DNA from: Candidatus Gastranaerophilales bacterium
GTDB lineage: Bacteria; Cyanobacteriota; Vampirovibrionia; Gastranaerophilales; Gastranaerophilaceae
Assembly: GCA_944322545.1 (NCBI GenBank)
Contig: CALUPF010000033.1
Coordinates: forward strand, 62,001-126,000
DNA: 64,000 nucleotides
Reading direction: 5' to 3'
Part shown: positions 20,100 through 29,008 of the stretch, piece after piece
Numbering within the stretch: position 1 is the first letter of the stretch
Layout of the letters: each line of letters begins with the position of its first letter
Notes under the pieces: model-generated
Seen by the model: the letters and a program-made list of their open reading frames with translations, nothing else
Told to the model about the DNA's origin: nothing
Database searches by the model: none
Program-made: the position numbers and the translations under genes

Positions 20100-20343
20100 T
20101 CAAACCTCTTTGAGAAAATCTATTTCCATTTACGCTATTTTCTCTGTTAGAAGGATAATAACTTTCATCATAATTTCTGATATACCAAAAAGAATGATAA
20201 TGATGATGATGATATCCTCTATAACCAGGATAGCCATATCCTTTATAAGCCACATTAAAACACGCAAAATAAATAATTGCCAAAACAATAATAAGACATA
20301 TATAAATCAAAAACTCAAAAAATTTACCGTTATTAATCATCAC
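20086..20343 (-). CDS. Small Tyr/Gly/His-rich single-pass membrane protein
   Basis: 85 residues: one helix (about 8-32), then YKGYGYPGYRGYHHHHYHSF, a tyrosine/histidine-rich stretch, and a polar tail. It overlaps the upstream gene by 11 bases and the downstream speE-like gene by 14, so it is locked into the operon. Small proteins of similar placement (for example DUF4247) occur in other PspA-DUF350 clusters; I cannot assign it to that family from sequence alone. The histidine run might bind metal. Confidence 0.75.
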   Translation of the reverse strand: MMINNGKFFEFLIYICLIIVLAIIYFACFNVAYKGYGYPGYRGYHHHHYHSFWYIRNYDESYYPSNRENSVNGNRFSQRGLSGGK

Positions 20344-20935
20344 TCATCTCTTCTATCTTTTCATTTATAACAGCCAACTTTTCACAAACCCATTGTTTGT
20401 TTAACAAGAAGAATATTATCATTGCGATAAGTAAAAATAGTGAACCAAATTGAGAATGTGCAACATAGCTGCCTTTCACAAGCTGAATAGTTATATCAAT
20501 ATTGCGCATATTTTTTTCTTCAGTATTAAACTGGATATAATAAGTACCTTTTTCTTTAAAGGTCAAATATGCAGTCATTTTTCTTTCTGACTCTGACCAA
20601 TAACCCTCAGAATCATAACCTGATTCGTGCCAAAGATCTTTTCCAAATTCATATAAGGTATCTTTGTCTTTATCTAAAACTTCACCTGAAAGATATGTAG
20701 ATGTATTACTTCCTCCAAAGTTTGCAATAATCTTATATATCTTAGGTTGTTTGTCTATTTTAATTGGGCCATAAGTCATACCTTCTCTGATTTCATAATC
20801 AGTTCTTCCAACTGAAGTTGAAGCCTGAAGATTCAATGATGTAATAAAACATATTATTGAAAATATAACAACTATCAAAAGAAGATTGTTATAAAAAAGT
20901 TTATCTCTTAATTTTTGTTGAGGTCTGATTAACAT
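20333..20935 (-). CDS. Two-helix membrane protein with extracytoplasmic domain, PspA operon
   Basis: 200 residues. Helix near 15-38, an outside domain of about 120 residues (YEIREGMTYGPIKIDK, YLSGEVLDKDKDTLYEFG, AYLTFKEKGTYYIQF) that looks like a beta-sandwich, a second helix near 163-180, and a charged cytoplasmic tail. Not recognised. Its context suggests it senses or carries load for the envelope-stress system; similar two-helix proteins sit with DUF4178/DUF350 genes elsewhere. Confidence 0.7.
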   Translation of the reverse strand: MLIRPQQKLRDKLFYNNLLLIVVIFSIICFITSLNLQASTSVGRTDYEIREGMTYGPIKIDKQPKIYKIIANFGGSNTSTYLSGEVLDKDKDTLYEFGKDLWHESGYDSEGYWSESERKMTAYLTFKEKGTYYIQFNTEEKNMRNIDITIQLVKGSYVAHSQFGSLFLLIAMIIFFLLNKQWVCEKLAVINEKIEEMSDD

Positions 20936-20945
20936 AAATCTTTCC

Positions 20946-21818
20946 TTAAATTGCTACCGTAAAATCGACCATAAAAAATACCAATAAAGCAAAACATGTG
21001 ATGCATGTGAATTCAATTAATCCAGCTGCAACGTTATTGTTTTTCAACTCTTTATTGATATCAATTGCTTTTACAATAAAGTTTCCTAAAACATATCTCA
21101 CTGTTGGCAACATCAATAAAATTGCAGAAAGATCAACAAAATAAGTAATCAAACTATTTTTCCAACCATCGACATCACCTAAAGTCGCTTTCATCAAAAT
21201 AATACCAATAGCAATGATATTCCCTGCTAAAGCAATGCCTACAGCATAATTATCATTTTCTAATTCATCGTGCACAGAATATGGTGTAATCAAATCATAA
21301 ATTCGTAAAAATACGAACATAAAACATACACTTAAAACATAATAGAAAATCGAAGACAAAATACCACCAACATCACCATTTACGCAAGCAGCAATGATAA
21401 GACCATGAGCAACATAAAAGCCAAAATACACTGCAGCTGTACCTATATTTTTGTCCTGCAATAGTTCTTTAGCATTATCAAAACGATTAAGCATAATCTT
21501 TCTTGTGACAAACCCTGAAGTGGTCATCAAAATCACACCGACAATAGCATATGCAACGTACATTGCTAAATCTAGTCTGAATGTTTTTGAAGAAGGTCCA
21601 ACAAAAGCACCAACGAGAATAAATGCCATACCAATAATATAGCCACAAAAAGCTATTATAGCCGTATAATTGCAATTTTTAATCTCTTTTTCCGGTTGAA
21701 AAATAGAAAACTTGTCAAACATAAACTTAGACAAAAAAAGCATTATACAAGATATAGAAAGGTAAATCACACTTTGAACAATCGGATTGTTACCAACAGC
21801 TGATAAACTTATGCTCAT
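20946..21818 (-). CDS. Tandem DUF350 (YjfL-type) membrane protein
   Basis: 290 residues with about eight predicted helices, twice the usual DUF350 length. The characteristic phrase (short acidic loop, K/D-N-x-A, then a Gly-rich helix) occurs four times: IKNCNYTAIIAFCGYIIG, LQDKNIGTAAVYFGFYV, LENDNYAVGIALAGNIIA and LKNNNVAAGLIEF. It is therefore two fused DUF350 units. Function of DUF350 is not established; genes recur with PspA homologs (for example yjfJ-yjfL). AGGAG ribosome site; 8 bases from the DUF4178 gene. Confidence 0.85.
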   Translation of the reverse strand: MSISLSAVGNNPIVQSVIYLSISCIMLFLSKFMFDKFSIFQPEKEIKNCNYTAIIAFCGYIIGMAFILVGAFVGPSSKTFRLDLAMYVAYAIVGVILMTTSGFVTRKIMLNRFDNAKELLQDKNIGTAAVYFGFYVAHGLIIAACVNGDVGGILSSIFYYVLSVCFMFVFLRIYDLITPYSVHDELENDNYAVGIALAGNIIAIGIILMKATLGDVDGWKNSLITYFVDLSAILLMLPTVRYVLGNFIVKAIDINKELKNNNVAAGLIEFTCITCFALLVFFMVDFTVAI

Positions 21819-21826
21819 ATATACTC

Positions 21827-22489
21827 CTATTCTTCTTTATTTCTTAAAACAGTAATTTGAGATGGACGCATTATCTGTGAAACAAATACTTCATAATCAC
21901 TTTCACCCCATTTTTCAACACTTAAAGATTTATTTCCTTGTACAAAATCCCAGTAATACAATTTTTCAGCTTTTTCACTATCACAAAATCTGTAAAATAT
22001 AGCATCACCAGAATCTTCATAATGATAACCACAAACATTGCCACTTTCTTCATCGTCAATGACATCAAGCTGTGAAGGAGTCAAACCAATGTCTGATAGT
22101 TTCTTTTTCTCTAAAACAACACTTACTTTTGTATCATCATCGTCTTCGACTTCAACCCAAACTTTTTCATCACTTCCATCATCACATTCGAGCTCAAACC
22201 AAGAGAAATCACCTTCTTGATATAAGTGTTTAGCAATAACTTTTAAAGTCATATCTTTATAATCTTTGCCAACACCTCTTAACTCGAACACGCCTCCTCT
22301 TTCTAAGTTAACAACGTGAGGAGCCTGTTCAGGAACTTTGTTTAAATTTTCTTTTATAGACTTATTTCTCATTATGATTGCATATGCAACAACTGCACCA
22401 ATCACAAGAAATATCACATTCATACCAATTGTTGGTATAAGAATTATCACAAATATGGCTAAGATGATTAACACTATTGCTAACTGCAT
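21827..22489 (-). CDS. DUF4178-domain membrane protein
   Basis: 220 residues. Two hydrophobic segments near 3-40, then a DUF4178-like domain (FELRGVGKDYKDMTLKVIAK, FSWFELECDDGSDEKVWVEVE, then WGESDYEVF with a C-terminal core). The domain is known mainly by its association with PspA, DUF350 and spermidine-synthase genes, and has no assigned reaction. AGGAG 6 bases before the ATG. Confidence 0.8.
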   Translation of the reverse strand: MQLAIVLIILAIFVIILIPTIGMNVIFLVIGAVVAYAIIMRNKSIKENLNKVPEQAPHVVNLERGGVFELRGVGKDYKDMTLKVIAKHLYQEGDFSWFELECDDGSDEKVWVEVEDDDDTKVSVVLEKKKLSDIGLTPSQLDVIDDEESGNVCGYHYEDSGDAIFYRFCDSEKAEKLYYWDFVQGNKSLSVEKWGESDYEVFVSQIMRPSQITVLRNKEE

Positions 22490-22513
22490 ATAAACTCCTT
22501 TGATTTTATTTAA

Positions 22514-23290
22514 TTACTCATTTTCTAACTCATTTTTTTGTTCAGCTAGATTGTCTTGCTCAACATTCAATGACTCAGCAGATTTATCTGTAAGCATTTT
22601 AGCTTTTAACTCAGCCAAAGAAGCTTGCACATCAGGAGATGCACTAGTACCAATAGCAGCATTAATTTCCTTATCAATATCAGTTTCAATACTCTCCATT
22701 GATCCATAAGCTTCAGCTAAAGCCTCTTCCTCGTTAATTTTGTTTTTCATATCTTCTAACATACCTGCTGTGCTATCCGAACTCATAGAAACAAGCTGTT
22801 GGTTGATTTTTTTAGAAGAAACAGCAACCGTATGACGAGCTTTTAATGTTTTTAATTGGTTTTCCCATTTTTTAATTTGTTCTTTCAAGTTAGCAATTTT
22901 GTTTTCAAATTGCTTAATCATCATATTGTATTTTTCTAAAGAGCTTTTTAACTGAGCAGCATCTTGCAAAGCTTCTTGTTTTTTTGCCAAAGCTTCAGAT
23001 GCTAATCTGTCAGCCTCTGCGGGGTCCAAAGTACCTGCTTGAGCATTTTTCAAAAGAGCCATTGCTTTATTTTCATAATCTTGAGCAATTTGTTTCTTTT
23101 CTTCTAACTCACGTTTTGTTGAAATGGCAATAGCTTTGACTTCAGCTAACCCCTTCAAACTATTATCAAAATCTGTTTTTAAATCTCTAATTCCTTGTTC
23201 AGCTAGTTTTATAGGATCTTCGAATCTTGATACGATTGAATGCAATGTTGCTTGTATAACTTTGAACAATCTTTCTAATAAACCGGCCAT
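22514..23290 (-). CDS. pspA: PspA/IM30/Vipp1-family membrane remodelling protein
   Basis: 258 residues, almost wholly helical. N-terminal amphipathic helix MAGLLERLFKVIQATLHSIV, then EDPIKLAEQGIRDLKTD (the family signature) and long coiled coils to about 215. A C-terminal extension makes it Vipp1 length rather than the about 220 of classic PspA. PspA/Vipp1 proteins are ESCRT-III-like and assemble on stressed inner membranes. It sits directly behind the J-domain gene, 22 bases away, with AGGAG. Confidence 0.93.
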   Translation of the reverse strand: MAGLLERLFKVIQATLHSIVSRFEDPIKLAEQGIRDLKTDFDNSLKGLAEVKAIAISTKRELEEKKQIAQDYENKAMALLKNAQAGTLDPAEADRLASEALAKKQEALQDAAQLKSSLEKYNMMIKQFENKIANLKEQIKKWENQLKTLKARHTVAVSSKKINQQLVSMSSDSTAGMLEDMKNKINEEEALAEAYGSMESIETDIDKEINAAIGTSASPDVQASLAELKAKMLTDKSAESLNVEQDNLAEQKNELENE

Positions 23291-23312
23291 TTAAAAACTC
23301 CTATCTAATTCA

Positions 23313-23693
23313 TTACTTACTATATTTCTCTTCAAAATAATTATATGCGAGGTTCAGTTTTTTCACAACTTCCTGAGCAATCGCAAGTTTTTTTTCATTT
23401 CCATAAAATTTATCAGGATGATATTTTTTTAAAAGTCTTTTATATGATGCTTTTATTTCATCAAAACCAGCACCATAAGGCAATTCTAAATTTGCGTAAT
23501 ATTCTTGTTCTAAAGAATTCCCATCAGCGCCTTTATTAACTGCTTTTTTTACACGATCATCGAATTCAATATCTTCAAAATCGGGACGAAAATTATCAAA
23601 ATTAACTTCAGGCCCAAAATCATTTTCATATACAGATTCTTTGGAATTAATATTGCTTCTTACGATATTTTTTATTCTTTTAAATAAACTCAA
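23313..23693 (-). CDS. J-domain protein with Vipp1/PspA-like N-terminal amphipathic helix
   Basis: 126 residues. The N-terminus MSLFKRIKNIVRSNINS closely resembles the membrane-binding helix that starts Vipp1/PspA proteins. A polar acidic linker follows to about 60, then a J domain (about 65-126: YANLELPYGAGFDEIKASYKRLLKKYHPDKF) with HPD at 92-94. A membrane-directed Hsp70 co-chaperone for the adjacent PspA is the natural inference; in Chlamydomonas, J-protein CDJ2 delivers VIPP1 to HSP70B. TTG start at 23693. First gene of the operon. Confidence 0.82.
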   Translation of the reverse strand: MSLFKRIKNIVRSNINSKESVYENDFGPEVNFDNFRPDFEDIEFDDRVKKAVNKGADGNSLEQEYYANLELPYGAGFDEIKASYKRLLKKYHPDKFYGNEKKLAIAQEVVKKLNLAYNYFEEKYSK

Positions 23694-23874
23694 AATTCAA
23701 TCCAATATTCTCAGTTCTCATTGATATCATAATATTAAATTTTTCAAGGGTTTTCAAGTTTTTTCTTTTAAAAATAAAAAATATATGATACTATTGTCTT
23801 AGTTTAGTAATAAAGAATAATAATTTTATATGAATTAATAAACTAATTCAAAACACAATTGAAAATTAAGCCTA

Positions 23875-23905
23875 AATATGCTCATTTACAAAAAATTAGC
23901 ATATT
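23875..23905 (+). promoter_or_regulatory. Inverted repeat in the rny upstream region
   Basis: AATATGCT (23875-23882) and AGCATATT (23898-23905) form a perfect 8-bp stem with a 15-base loop, about 47 bases before the preferred rny start and inside the probable 5' leader. No T-run follows, so it is not a terminator. It could be a regulator site or an mRNA structure. Confidence 0.4.
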
Positions 23906-23951
23906 GGGTTATGTGTATATATAGAAAATGAGGTATAGGACAATCGAAACA

Positions 23952-25481
23952 ATGGATTTATCACTTGCACTCTTAATAATTGCCCTGATTGTTATCATTG
24001 GTCTTTTAGGACTTTCGGTTGCTTTGTGGCAAAAGAAAAAAGCAGTGCAAAAGCTTTATGAAGATCTTTCAAAAGAAACTTCAGAAAAAGAAAATCTTTT
24101 GAAAAAAGAAGCTATGATACAGGCTAAAGAAGCTCTACACGCAGAACGTGAAAAATTTGATGATGAAGTCAGAGAAAGACGACAAGACTTACAAAGACAA
24201 GAATCAAAGCTTATCAAAAAAGAAGATATGCTAGAAGACAAAATCCAAGAAGCTACTGACAAAGAATCAGCAGCTCAAAGAAAAATGGATGAACTGTTAG
24301 AAAAAGAAGACTATCTTGCTGACTTGATTGCAAAACAAATTGAAGAAACTGAAAGAATTTCAGGAATGTCCCGTGAAGAAGCAAGACACATGTTGATCGA
24401 GCAACTTAAGCAGGATCTTCAACAAGAACAAATGCAATTAATTAAAGAAAATGAAGCAAAAATAAGAGAGACAGCTAAACAAACAGCTCAAGACATTCTT
24501 TCAACTACAATGCAAAGATGTGCTATTGATCAAGTTGTTGAATCAACTGTTTCTGTTGTTAACCTTCCATCTGATGAAATGAAAGGTCGTATCATCGGAC
24601 GTGAGGGTCGTAACATAAGAACACTGGAAACTCTAACAGGAGTTGATTTAATTATCGACGATACTCCTGAAGCTGTTGTTCTTTCAAGCTTTGACCCCGT
24701 AAGACGTGAGATAGCTAAAGTTGCTTTAGAAAAGCTAATCTCAGACGGTCGTATTCACCCTGTAAGAATCGAAGAAATGGTCGAAAAAGCACAGGAAGAA
24801 ATTGAAGAAAAAATCAAAAAAGAAGGTGAAAATGCAGCAGTAGATATGGGTGTATTAAACCTTCATAAAGAGTTAATCAAAACATTAGGACGCTTATATT
24901 ACAGAACAAGCTATGGACAAAATGTTTTGAAACACTCACTAGAAGTCGGACATATTGCAGGTATGCTAGCAGCAGAACTAGGTGCTAATGTACAAGTTGC
25001 AAAACGTGCAGGACTTTTACATGACATTGGAAAGGCAGTTGACCAAACTCAAGATGGAACACATATTGAGCTAGGTGTTGAACTTGCCCGTCGTTATGGA
25101 GAAAAAGAAGAAATTGTGCACGCAATTGAAGCTCACCACGATGACGTTACAGCAAATACGATTGAAGCAGTTTTGGTAAAACTTGCGGATGCTATATCAG
25201 CCGGACGCCCCGGTTCAAGACGAGATACTCTTGAAATTTACATCAAAAGACTTAAAAAGATTGAAGAAATCGCCTCTAGCTATGAAGGCATCAAGCAGTC
25301 TTTTGCTGTTCAAGCGGGTCGTGAGGTTAGGATTATCGTCCAACCTGACATGTTCGATGATTTAGCAAGTGCTAAGTTAGCCCGCGATATTGCTAAGCGT
25401 ATTGAAGAAGAACTCGATTACCCTGGTCAAATCAGAGTTACAGTGGTACGTGAAATCAGAACAACTGAAATCGCAAAATAG
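23952..25481 (+). CDS. rny: Ribonuclease Y
   Basis: Membrane-anchored endoribonuclease that starts mRNA decay. N-terminal helix ([20 protein letters not shown]), long coiled coil to about 190, KH domain ([24 protein letters not shown]), then HD domain with [10 protein letters not shown] and AIEAHHDD. About 509 residues. ATG 23952 is preferred because it places the helix first and follows AGGA; ATG 23928 in the same frame adds 8 polar residues without a ribosome site. Heads an RNA-turnover run with ymdB and a PHP gene. Confidence 0.97.
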   Translation: MDLSLALLIIALIVIIGLLGLSVALWQKKKAVQKLYEDLSKETSEKENLLKKEAMIQAKEALHAEREKFDDEVRERRQDLQRQESKLIKKEDMLEDKIQEATDKESAAQRKMDELLEKEDYLADLIAKQIEETERISGMSREEARHMLIEQLKQDLQQEQMQLIKENEAKIRETAKQTAQDILSTTMQRCAIDQVVESTVSVVNLPSDEMKGRIIGREGRNIRTLETLTGVDLIIDDTPEAVVLSSFDPVRREIAKVALEKLISDGRIHPVRIEEMVEKAQEEIEEKIKKEGENAAVDMGVLNLHKELIKTLGRLYYRTSYGQNVLKHSLEVGHIAGMLAAELGANVQVAKRAGLLHDIGKAVDQTQDGTHIELGVELARRYGEKEEIVHAIEAHHDDVTANTIEAVLVKLADAISAGRPGSRRDTLEIYIKRLKKIEEIASSYEGIKQSFAVQAGREVRIIVQPDMFDDLASAKLARDIAKRIEEELDYPGQIRVTVVREIRTTEIAK

Positions 25482-25523
25482 TTAACCAAAACGACTCTAT
25501 TTGACCTGTACGCACAGGCAAAC

Positions 25524-26354
25524 ATGAACGAATCTAACACACAGATAAATGTATTATTTTTAGGTGACATAGTAGGTCGCCCTGGACGTAATATTGTAAA
25601 ATATTACCTAGGCGACCTAGTGTCTTCTGAAAAAAATCCATATGATTTTATAATAGCTAACGTTGAAAATGCATCACACGGATTTGGTCTCACAGAAAAA
25701 AACCATAAAGAACTCTCTGAAATGGGCATAAATTGTTTCACTTCAGGGAATCATATTTGGGATAAAAAAGATGTTTATTCATATATAAACAACTCAGACA
25801 GACTTATTCGTCCTTGGAATTATCCTAAAGGTACCTATGGAGTTGGTTATAGAATTTTTGAAGTAAAAAACACTAAAATGGCCGTTTTAAATTTCCTTGG
25901 CAGAACATTTATGAACCCTGTTGATTCTCCTTGGGAAATAATACAAAACGAAATTGAAAAAATAAAACAAGAAGCACCGATTGTAATAGTAGATTTTCAT
26001 GCAGAAGCAACTGCTGAAAAAATCTGTTTTGGTAAATTTTGTTGTGACCATAAAATAAGCGCTGTTTTAGGCACACACACACATGTTCAAACAGCTGATG
26101 AAAAAATCATCAATGATTACACAGCATATATATCAGATGCAGGATTTTGTGGAGCACATAATTCAGTTATTGGTATGGCATATGAATCTTCTCTAAAAAG
26201 ACTCATAACCAGCATTCCTGAAAGATTTGACATAGATGAAAACCCTGTTTTAGAACTTAACGCAGTGGCAATGAGCTTTGATGCCGTTTCTGGGCAAGCA
26301 CAAAGCATTAAAAGAATTCAATTTATAAAAAATATTAGTGAGGTAAATACATGA
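25524..26354 (+). CDS. ymdB: YmdB-family metallophosphoesterase
   Basis: 276 residues. Metal-binding motifs in order: FLGDIVGRPGR, NVENASHGFGLT, SGNHIWD, VDFHAEATAEK and GTHTHVQTAD, the signature of the TIGR00282/YmdB family. Family members hydrolyse 2',3'-cyclic phosphodiesters, and Bacillus ymdB lies next to rny as here. Forty-two bases after rny, with a small CCTGT/ACAGG hairpin in the gap. Confidence 0.95.
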   Translation: MNESNTQINVLFLGDIVGRPGRNIVKYYLGDLVSSEKNPYDFIIANVENASHGFGLTEKNHKELSEMGINCFTSGNHIWDKKDVYSYINNSDRLIRPWNYPKGTYGVGYRIFEVKNTKMAVLNFLGRTFMNPVDSPWEIIQNEIEKIKQEAPIVIVDFHAEATAEKICFGKFCCDHKISAVLGTHTHVQTADEKIINDYTAYISDAGFCGAHNSVIGMAYESSLKRLITSIPERFDIDENPVLELNAVAMSFDAVSGQAQSIKRIQFIKNISEVNT

Positions 26355-26369
26355 TGAAAGGATAGAAAG

Positions 26370-27236
26370 GTGAAAGTCGATTTACACATTCACACAATCT
26401 ATTCGGATGGCGTTTTCAGCCCCGAAAAGATTGTGGATACTGCTATTGATGCAGGGCTGGATGCTATCGCGATTACTGATCACGATAACGTTTTAGCCTA
26501 CCCGATTGCTGTTGAATATGCAAACAGACACGCAAAAGAAACCAGTCAAAAACCACTTGAAATTCTTCCGGGTGTTGAAATCAATACGATTTATAAAAAC
26601 AACGAAATTCACATTCTTGGATATTTTATGAATCGAAATGACAGCGATTTTCAAGAAATGCTTAAATCACAACAAAAAGCACGTATTGAACAAACTGAAG
26701 AAATCATACATCTTTTAAACAAAAAAGAAGGTATCCATATTACATTTGATAAAATAAAAAGCCTAGTTGCTGATGGCGGTAGCATAGGTCGTCCACATAT
26801 TGCTAAAGCAATAACTCTTGTAGGTGGCACAAACAGTGTTATGGAAGCCTACAATAAATATATAAACAATGACTCAGATGTTTATGTACAAAGAAAAACA
26901 ATCTCACCACATGAAGCAATAGAAATTATCTATGATGCAGGTGGCATACCTGTTTTTGCTCATCCTTTTGACGTTGAAGACGCAGAAAATCTTATCAAAG
27001 AATTTATGCACTATGGACTAAGAGGTGTTGAAGCTTATCATAGAAAACACTCACCAGCAATGGTTGAATATTATTCATCTATTGCAGAAAAAAATGGACT
27101 AATAATAACAGGTGGTTCAGATTTTCATGCACCAAACCCTAACAACGGTCAAATTATCCTTGGCAAAAATTTCATACCAGAATGGATATACGACAAATTA
27201 ATAAAAGAAAAAAAACAACTTGATTTGGCAAGATAA
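26370..27236 (+). CDS. PHP-domain phosphoesterase, TrpH/RNase AM-like
   Basis: 288 residues. PHP motifs DLHIHTIYSDG at 4-14, ITDHDN near 36, PGVEIN near 67, GRPHIAKA, FAHPFD and GGSDFHAP give a full set of metal ligands. The layout matches YciV/TrpH proteins, which act as 5'-3' exonucleases on short RNA or nucleoside 3',5'-bisphosphates. Location directly behind rny and ymdB supports a role in RNA turnover. GTG start at 26370 with GGATAG-type site. Confidence 0.88.
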   Translation: MKVDLHIHTIYSDGVFSPEKIVDTAIDAGLDAIAITDHDNVLAYPIAVEYANRHAKETSQKPLEILPGVEINTIYKNNEIHILGYFMNRNDSDFQEMLKSQQKARIEQTEEIIHLLNKKEGIHITFDKIKSLVADGGSIGRPHIAKAITLVGGTNSVMEAYNKYINNDSDVYVQRKTISPHEAIEIIYDAGGIPVFAHPFDVEDAENLIKEFMHYGLRGVEAYHRKHSPAMVEYYSSIAEKNGLIITGGSDFHAPNPNNGQIILGKNFIPEWIYDKLIKEKKQLDLAR

Positions 27237-27237
27237 T

Positions 27238-27879
27238 ATGAACAAAAAACTCAAAGCATTTAATATGGTAGAAATAATGATTGTGGTCTGTCTTCTTATG
27301 ACCACAGTCACTTTATGCATCCCAACAATTTTCAACAACTCTAAACAAGCACGTATTATTTCAGGTTGGAAAAAACTTTATGGAGAAATGCAATCTAATT
27401 ACGAAGTATATAACGTAAGTGATGCAGCAACAGTTGATAAAATATGCAAAAGCAACGTACCAGAAAAAGAACCAGAAATTTTTAGAATTATAAGTCCATA
27501 TCTAAACGTTGATTTATCCAAAAACCCTAACAATTTAAAAAGCTATCATTATAAATTTAAAAATGGTGCTCAAGTTCCAATGCAATCACTTGTTTTTACA
27601 AGATTTTTCTCTTATCAGGAAAATGGCAACATTGTAGGATTTAAATGGTTAGGTTGCAAATGCAGCCAAACAAAACCCTGTGCAACAGTTATTTTCGATA
27701 TGAATGGAATCGAAAAGCCTAACAGAATAGGAAAAGATATCTTTGGTGTATACATATACAAAAATTCAATAGAAGCATTTGGCTCTGAACTAACAAACCA
27801 AGAACTCGAAAAAGACTGCAATAGCCACTCTAGCGGATTAAGCTGCTCAGAATATTACCTAAGAGGCGGGCAATTCTAA
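27238..27879 (+). CDS. Type IV pilin-like / pseudopilin protein
   Basis: 213 residues from ATG 27238. The N-terminus MNKKLKAFNMVEIMIVVCLL has the prepilin pattern: short positive leader, cleavage expected after Ala8, Phe+1 and Glu+5, then a hydrophobic helix. Ala instead of Gly at -1 is tolerated but uncommon. The C-terminal domain is polar with six or more Cys (for example CKCS, KDCNSHSSGLSC) that may form disulphides. It starts 1 base after the PHP stop. It could be a minor pilin, or an uptake or secretion pseudopilin. Confidence 0.75.
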   Translation: MNKKLKAFNMVEIMIVVCLLMTTVTLCIPTIFNNSKQARIISGWKKLYGEMQSNYEVYNVSDAATVDKICKSNVPEKEPEIFRIISPYLNVDLSKNPNNLKSYHYKFKNGAQVPMQSLVFTRFFSYQENGNIVGFKWLGCKCSQTKPCATVIFDMNGIEKPNRIGKDIFGVYIYKNSIEAFGSELTNQELEKDCNSHSSGLSCSEYYLRGGQF

Positions 27880-27888
27880 AATAAAATT

Positions 27889-28398
27889 CTATTGATCAGA
27901 TTCTTTGTCGTGCTTAATAAGCTTTTCAAAATCAGAAGGTTTTATCGTTTGGATAAAATCTCTAAACTCTTTTGCTTCTTCTTCATCTTTTGCTGTATCA
28001 CAAGACACTGAACCATTCGCTAAAACATTTGCAGTAACGAAAATAGGTGCATCAACACGAATCGCAACAGCAATAGCATCAGATGGTCTTGAATCAATTT
28101 CTAAAACCTTACCCTCATCATTTACAAGATAAATGATTGCGTAATATGTCTCTTTCTCAACATCATTAATCTCAACACGATCAACAGAGTATCCTGTTTT
28201 TTCAACAATTTCAGCAATAAGGTCGTGAGTCATAGGACGACTTACTGCAATATTCTCAATTCTTCTTATAATAGCACTAGCCTCAGCAGATCCAATCCAT
28301 ATAGGCAAAGCCTTTCTGTTGTCTTTGTCGTGCAATACAACAATCGGTGAACCCGTTCTTGTATCAAGTGCTATTCCCATTACCTTCATTTCTATCAT
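27889..28398 (-). CDS. Bifunctional nuclease family protein (DUF151)
   Basis: 169 residues from ATG 28398 (MIEMKVMGIALD), preferred over the ATG at 28437 because family members begin here. Core phrases GSPIVVLHDKDNRKALPIWIG, EASAI, RPMTHDLIAEIV and IDSRPSDAIAVAIRVDAPIFV are diagnostic of DUF151, which is widespread in cyanobacteria, actinobacteria and plants. Plant homologs show DNase and RNase activity; the bacterial role is unsettled. Convergent with the pseudopilin gene, divergent from aroQ. Confidence 0.92.
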   Translation of the reverse strand: MIEMKVMGIALDTRTGSPIVVLHDKDNRKALPIWIGSAEASAIIRRIENIAVSRPMTHDLIAEIVEKTGYSVDRVEINDVEKETYYAIIYLVNDEGKVLEIDSRPSDAIAVAIRVDAPIFVTANVLANGSVSCDTAKDEEEAKEFRDFIQTIKPSDFEKLIKHDKESDQ

Positions 28399-28461
28399 AA
28401 CTACATTATAATCCAAAATTAAAATTAGACAAAACACTTTGAAACATGATAAGTTATTTAT

Positions 28462-28905
28462 ATGAAAATATTAGTTATAAATGGTCCGAATATTAATCTT
28501 TTAGGAACAAGAGAACCTGAAATCTATGGAACCTTGACTCTAGATAAGATTAATGAAGAGATTAAAAAACTGGGTAATGAACTTGGCGTTGAAATAATAA
28601 CATTTCAAAGCAACATTGAAGGTGAAATTGTAAATGCTATACAAAAAGCAAAATCACCTGACTGGAACTGCGACGGTATTGTAGTCAATCCCGCGGCATA
28701 TACACATACAAGTGTAGCTATTCGTGATGCAATTTCAGCAGTCGCTATTCCAACAGTTGAAATCCATATTTCAAATATACACGCTAGAGAAGAATTCAGA
28801 AAAAATTCACTAACTGCTCCCGTATGTATAGGTCAAATATGTGGATTTGGGCTAGACAGCTACAAACTCGGCTTAAGAGGTCTTGTTAATTATTTGCAAT
28901 TGTAA
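28462..28905 (+). CDS. aroQ: Type II 3-dehydroquinate dehydratase
   Basis: Dehydrates 3-dehydroquinate to 3-dehydroshikimate in the shikimate pathway. 147 residues. [17 protein letters not shown] at 7-23 holds the active-site Tyr; [23 protein letters not shown] and [14 protein letters not shown] with the catalytic His complete the site. Stands alone between divergent and unrelated genes. Confidence 0.97.
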   Translation: MKILVINGPNINLLGTREPEIYGTLTLDKINEEIKKLGNELGVEIITFQSNIEGEIVNAIQKAKSPDWNCDGIVVNPAAYTHTSVAIRDAISAVAIPTVEIHISNIHAREEFRKNSLTAPVCIGQICGFGLDSYKLGLRGLVNYLQL

Positions 28906-29008
28906 ACCTAATGTAAATTTTAGGCTTGAAAAATTAATATTTTTGTTGCTACAATAATAACAACCATTTGCCGTATACATTAATTTAAAATACTGGATTT
29001 TTACATCA

